A stretch of 5,811 nucleotides of DNA from Piscirickettsiaceae bacterium (GTDB taxonomy: Bacteria; Pseudomonadota; Gammaproteobacteria; PS1; Pseudothioglobaceae), in contig DTVJ01000195.1 of NCBI GenBank assembly GCA_012963565.1, positions 1 to 5,811 on the forward strand, given 5' to 3'. Both the position numbers and the translations under genes were made by a program. Each line of letters starts with the position of its first letter. The first letter of the stretch is position 1. The notes beneath the pieces are model-generated. The model was not told the DNA's origin. It saw only the letters and a list, made by a program, of their open reading frames with translations, and did no database searches. Positions 5,600 through 5,811 of the stretch are shown in pieces.

Positions 5600-5627
5600 A
5601 TTATACAGTAACTATATCATAAGTAAA
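5600..5627 (-). promoter_or_regulatory. Promoter of the repeat-protein gene
   Basis: On the - strand, TTTACT (5627-5622; 4 of 6 to the -35 consensus) is followed after 16 bases by a perfect TATAAT (5605-5600). Transcription would start near 5593, giving a leader of about 80 bases. This leader holds an AACGC/GCGTT inverted repeat (5545-5549 with 5560-5564) and the ribosome-site hairpin. Confidence 0.55.
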
Positions 5628-5642
5628 TAATATTATGATATA
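5613..5642. promoter_or_regulatory. Perfect 10-bp inverted repeat over the -35 region, candidate operator
   Basis: TATATCATAA (5613-5622) and TTATGATATA (5633-5642) are perfect reverse complements separated by 10 bases, so the half-sites are 20 bp, about two helical turns, apart. One arm fills the spacer of the repeat-protein promoter, and the -35 box begins at its edge. That geometry suits a dimeric regulator, most simply a repressor. The AT-richness makes a chance palindrome possible. Confidence 0.4.
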
Positions 5643-5771
5643 TTTATAAAAATATTAAAAAACCCTATAAACCCTACTGCTACAATATTATATGATTAAA
5701 TATTTTAATAATAATCAGAGAAATTTAGTATAAAAAGCACCAATTTAAAAAGTATGCTTGTGACAGAATGT
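5643..5771. other. AT-rich stretch without a recognisable gene
   Basis: About 130 bases of very AT-rich DNA with stops in all frames. It contains an AT-only palindrome (ATTAAA/TTTAAT near 5694-5708) and two adjacent AAACCCTA copies (5660-5667 and 5669-5676). I see no convincing promoter or coding signal. It separates the repeat-protein promoter from the terminator at the right edge. Confidence 0.5.
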
Positions 5772-5797
5772 AAAAAAGGAGCATTAAACGCTCCTTT
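5772..5797 (-). terminator. Intrinsic terminator, probably of a - strand gene beyond the right edge
   Basis: AAAGGAGC (5775-5782) pairs with GCTCCTTT (5790-5797) around seven bases. On the - strand the stem is followed by six U residues, a good terminator. On the + strand the tail TTTCTC is poorer. No gene for it lies inside the window, so it most likely ends a - strand gene just past 5811. Confidence 0.7.
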
Positions 5798-5811
5798 CTC
5801 ATTGTAAAAGA

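Noticed and set aside
5660..5677. Two copies of AAACCCTA, like a telomere repeat
   Set aside because: Only two copies in an AT-rich bacterial intergenic region; this is explained by chance.
5798..5811. 3' end of a - strand gene (TGA complement at 5799-5801)
   Set aside because: At most four codons would be visible, too few to support a reading frame; only the adjacent terminator hints at a gene outside the window.

Overview
This is a mostly housekeeping stretch of a gammaproteobacterial chromosome, low to moderate in GC by eye. The order on the + strand is the 3' end of ychF, then gpmI, rpe, rpsB and tsf. Facing them from the right, on the - strand, is a gene for a small secreted protein made almost entirely of repeats. 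The core proteins resemble gammaproteobacterial homologues: the YchF tail and the S2 body follow E. coli closely, and rpsB-tsf is the usual gammaproteobacterial pair. The repeat protein has a signal peptide and a Gly/Asn/Trp/Pro/Phe-rich body, which recalls sulfur globule envelope proteins. If that reading is right, the organism is a sulfur oxidiser, for example of the SUP05/Thioglobus or thiotrophic-symbiont type. That placement is an inference from composition and was not tested by a search.

Left part (1-2626): ychF (translation-associated ATPase, last 116 codons), gpmI (cofactor-independent phosphoglycerate mutase) and rpe (ribulose-phosphate 3-epimerase) are closely spaced (20 and 38 bases) and probably cotranscribed. 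A good promoter-like pair at the end of gpmI could also drive rpe separately. GpmI serves glycolysis and gluconeogenesis. Rpe serves the pentose phosphate pathway and, in an autotroph, the Calvin cycle.

Middle (2627-4866): the 293-base gap before rpsB has no gene but is dense with signals. It holds two candidate promoters, a hairpin that may end the rpe transcript, and a long, multi-tier foldable leader (about 2780-2864). The leader fits the S2-autoregulated rpsB leaders known in Gammaproteobacteria. rpsB (ribosomal protein S2) carries an unusual C-terminal extension of about 75-90 residues: a Lys/Ala/Glu/Thr linker ending in a small SAP/HeH-like helical segment. tsf (EF-Ts) follows after 73 bases and ends at a strong intrinsic terminator.

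Right part (4867-5811): a second hairpin terminator serves the - strand repeat-protein gene. That gene has a two-block architecture (seven 9-residue repeats, then six 8-residue repeats), its own sigma70-type promoter, a 10-bp inverted repeat straddling the -35 region, and a hairpin that puts the Shine-Dalgarno core in its loop. The last 170 bases are AT-rich and hold no gene that I can support. A hairpin with a U-run on the - strand at 5772-5797 suggests that another - strand gene ends just past the right edge.

Nothing here amounts to a clearly new multi-gene system. The items most worth attention are the repeat protein with its control region, the rpsB leader, and the S2 tail.
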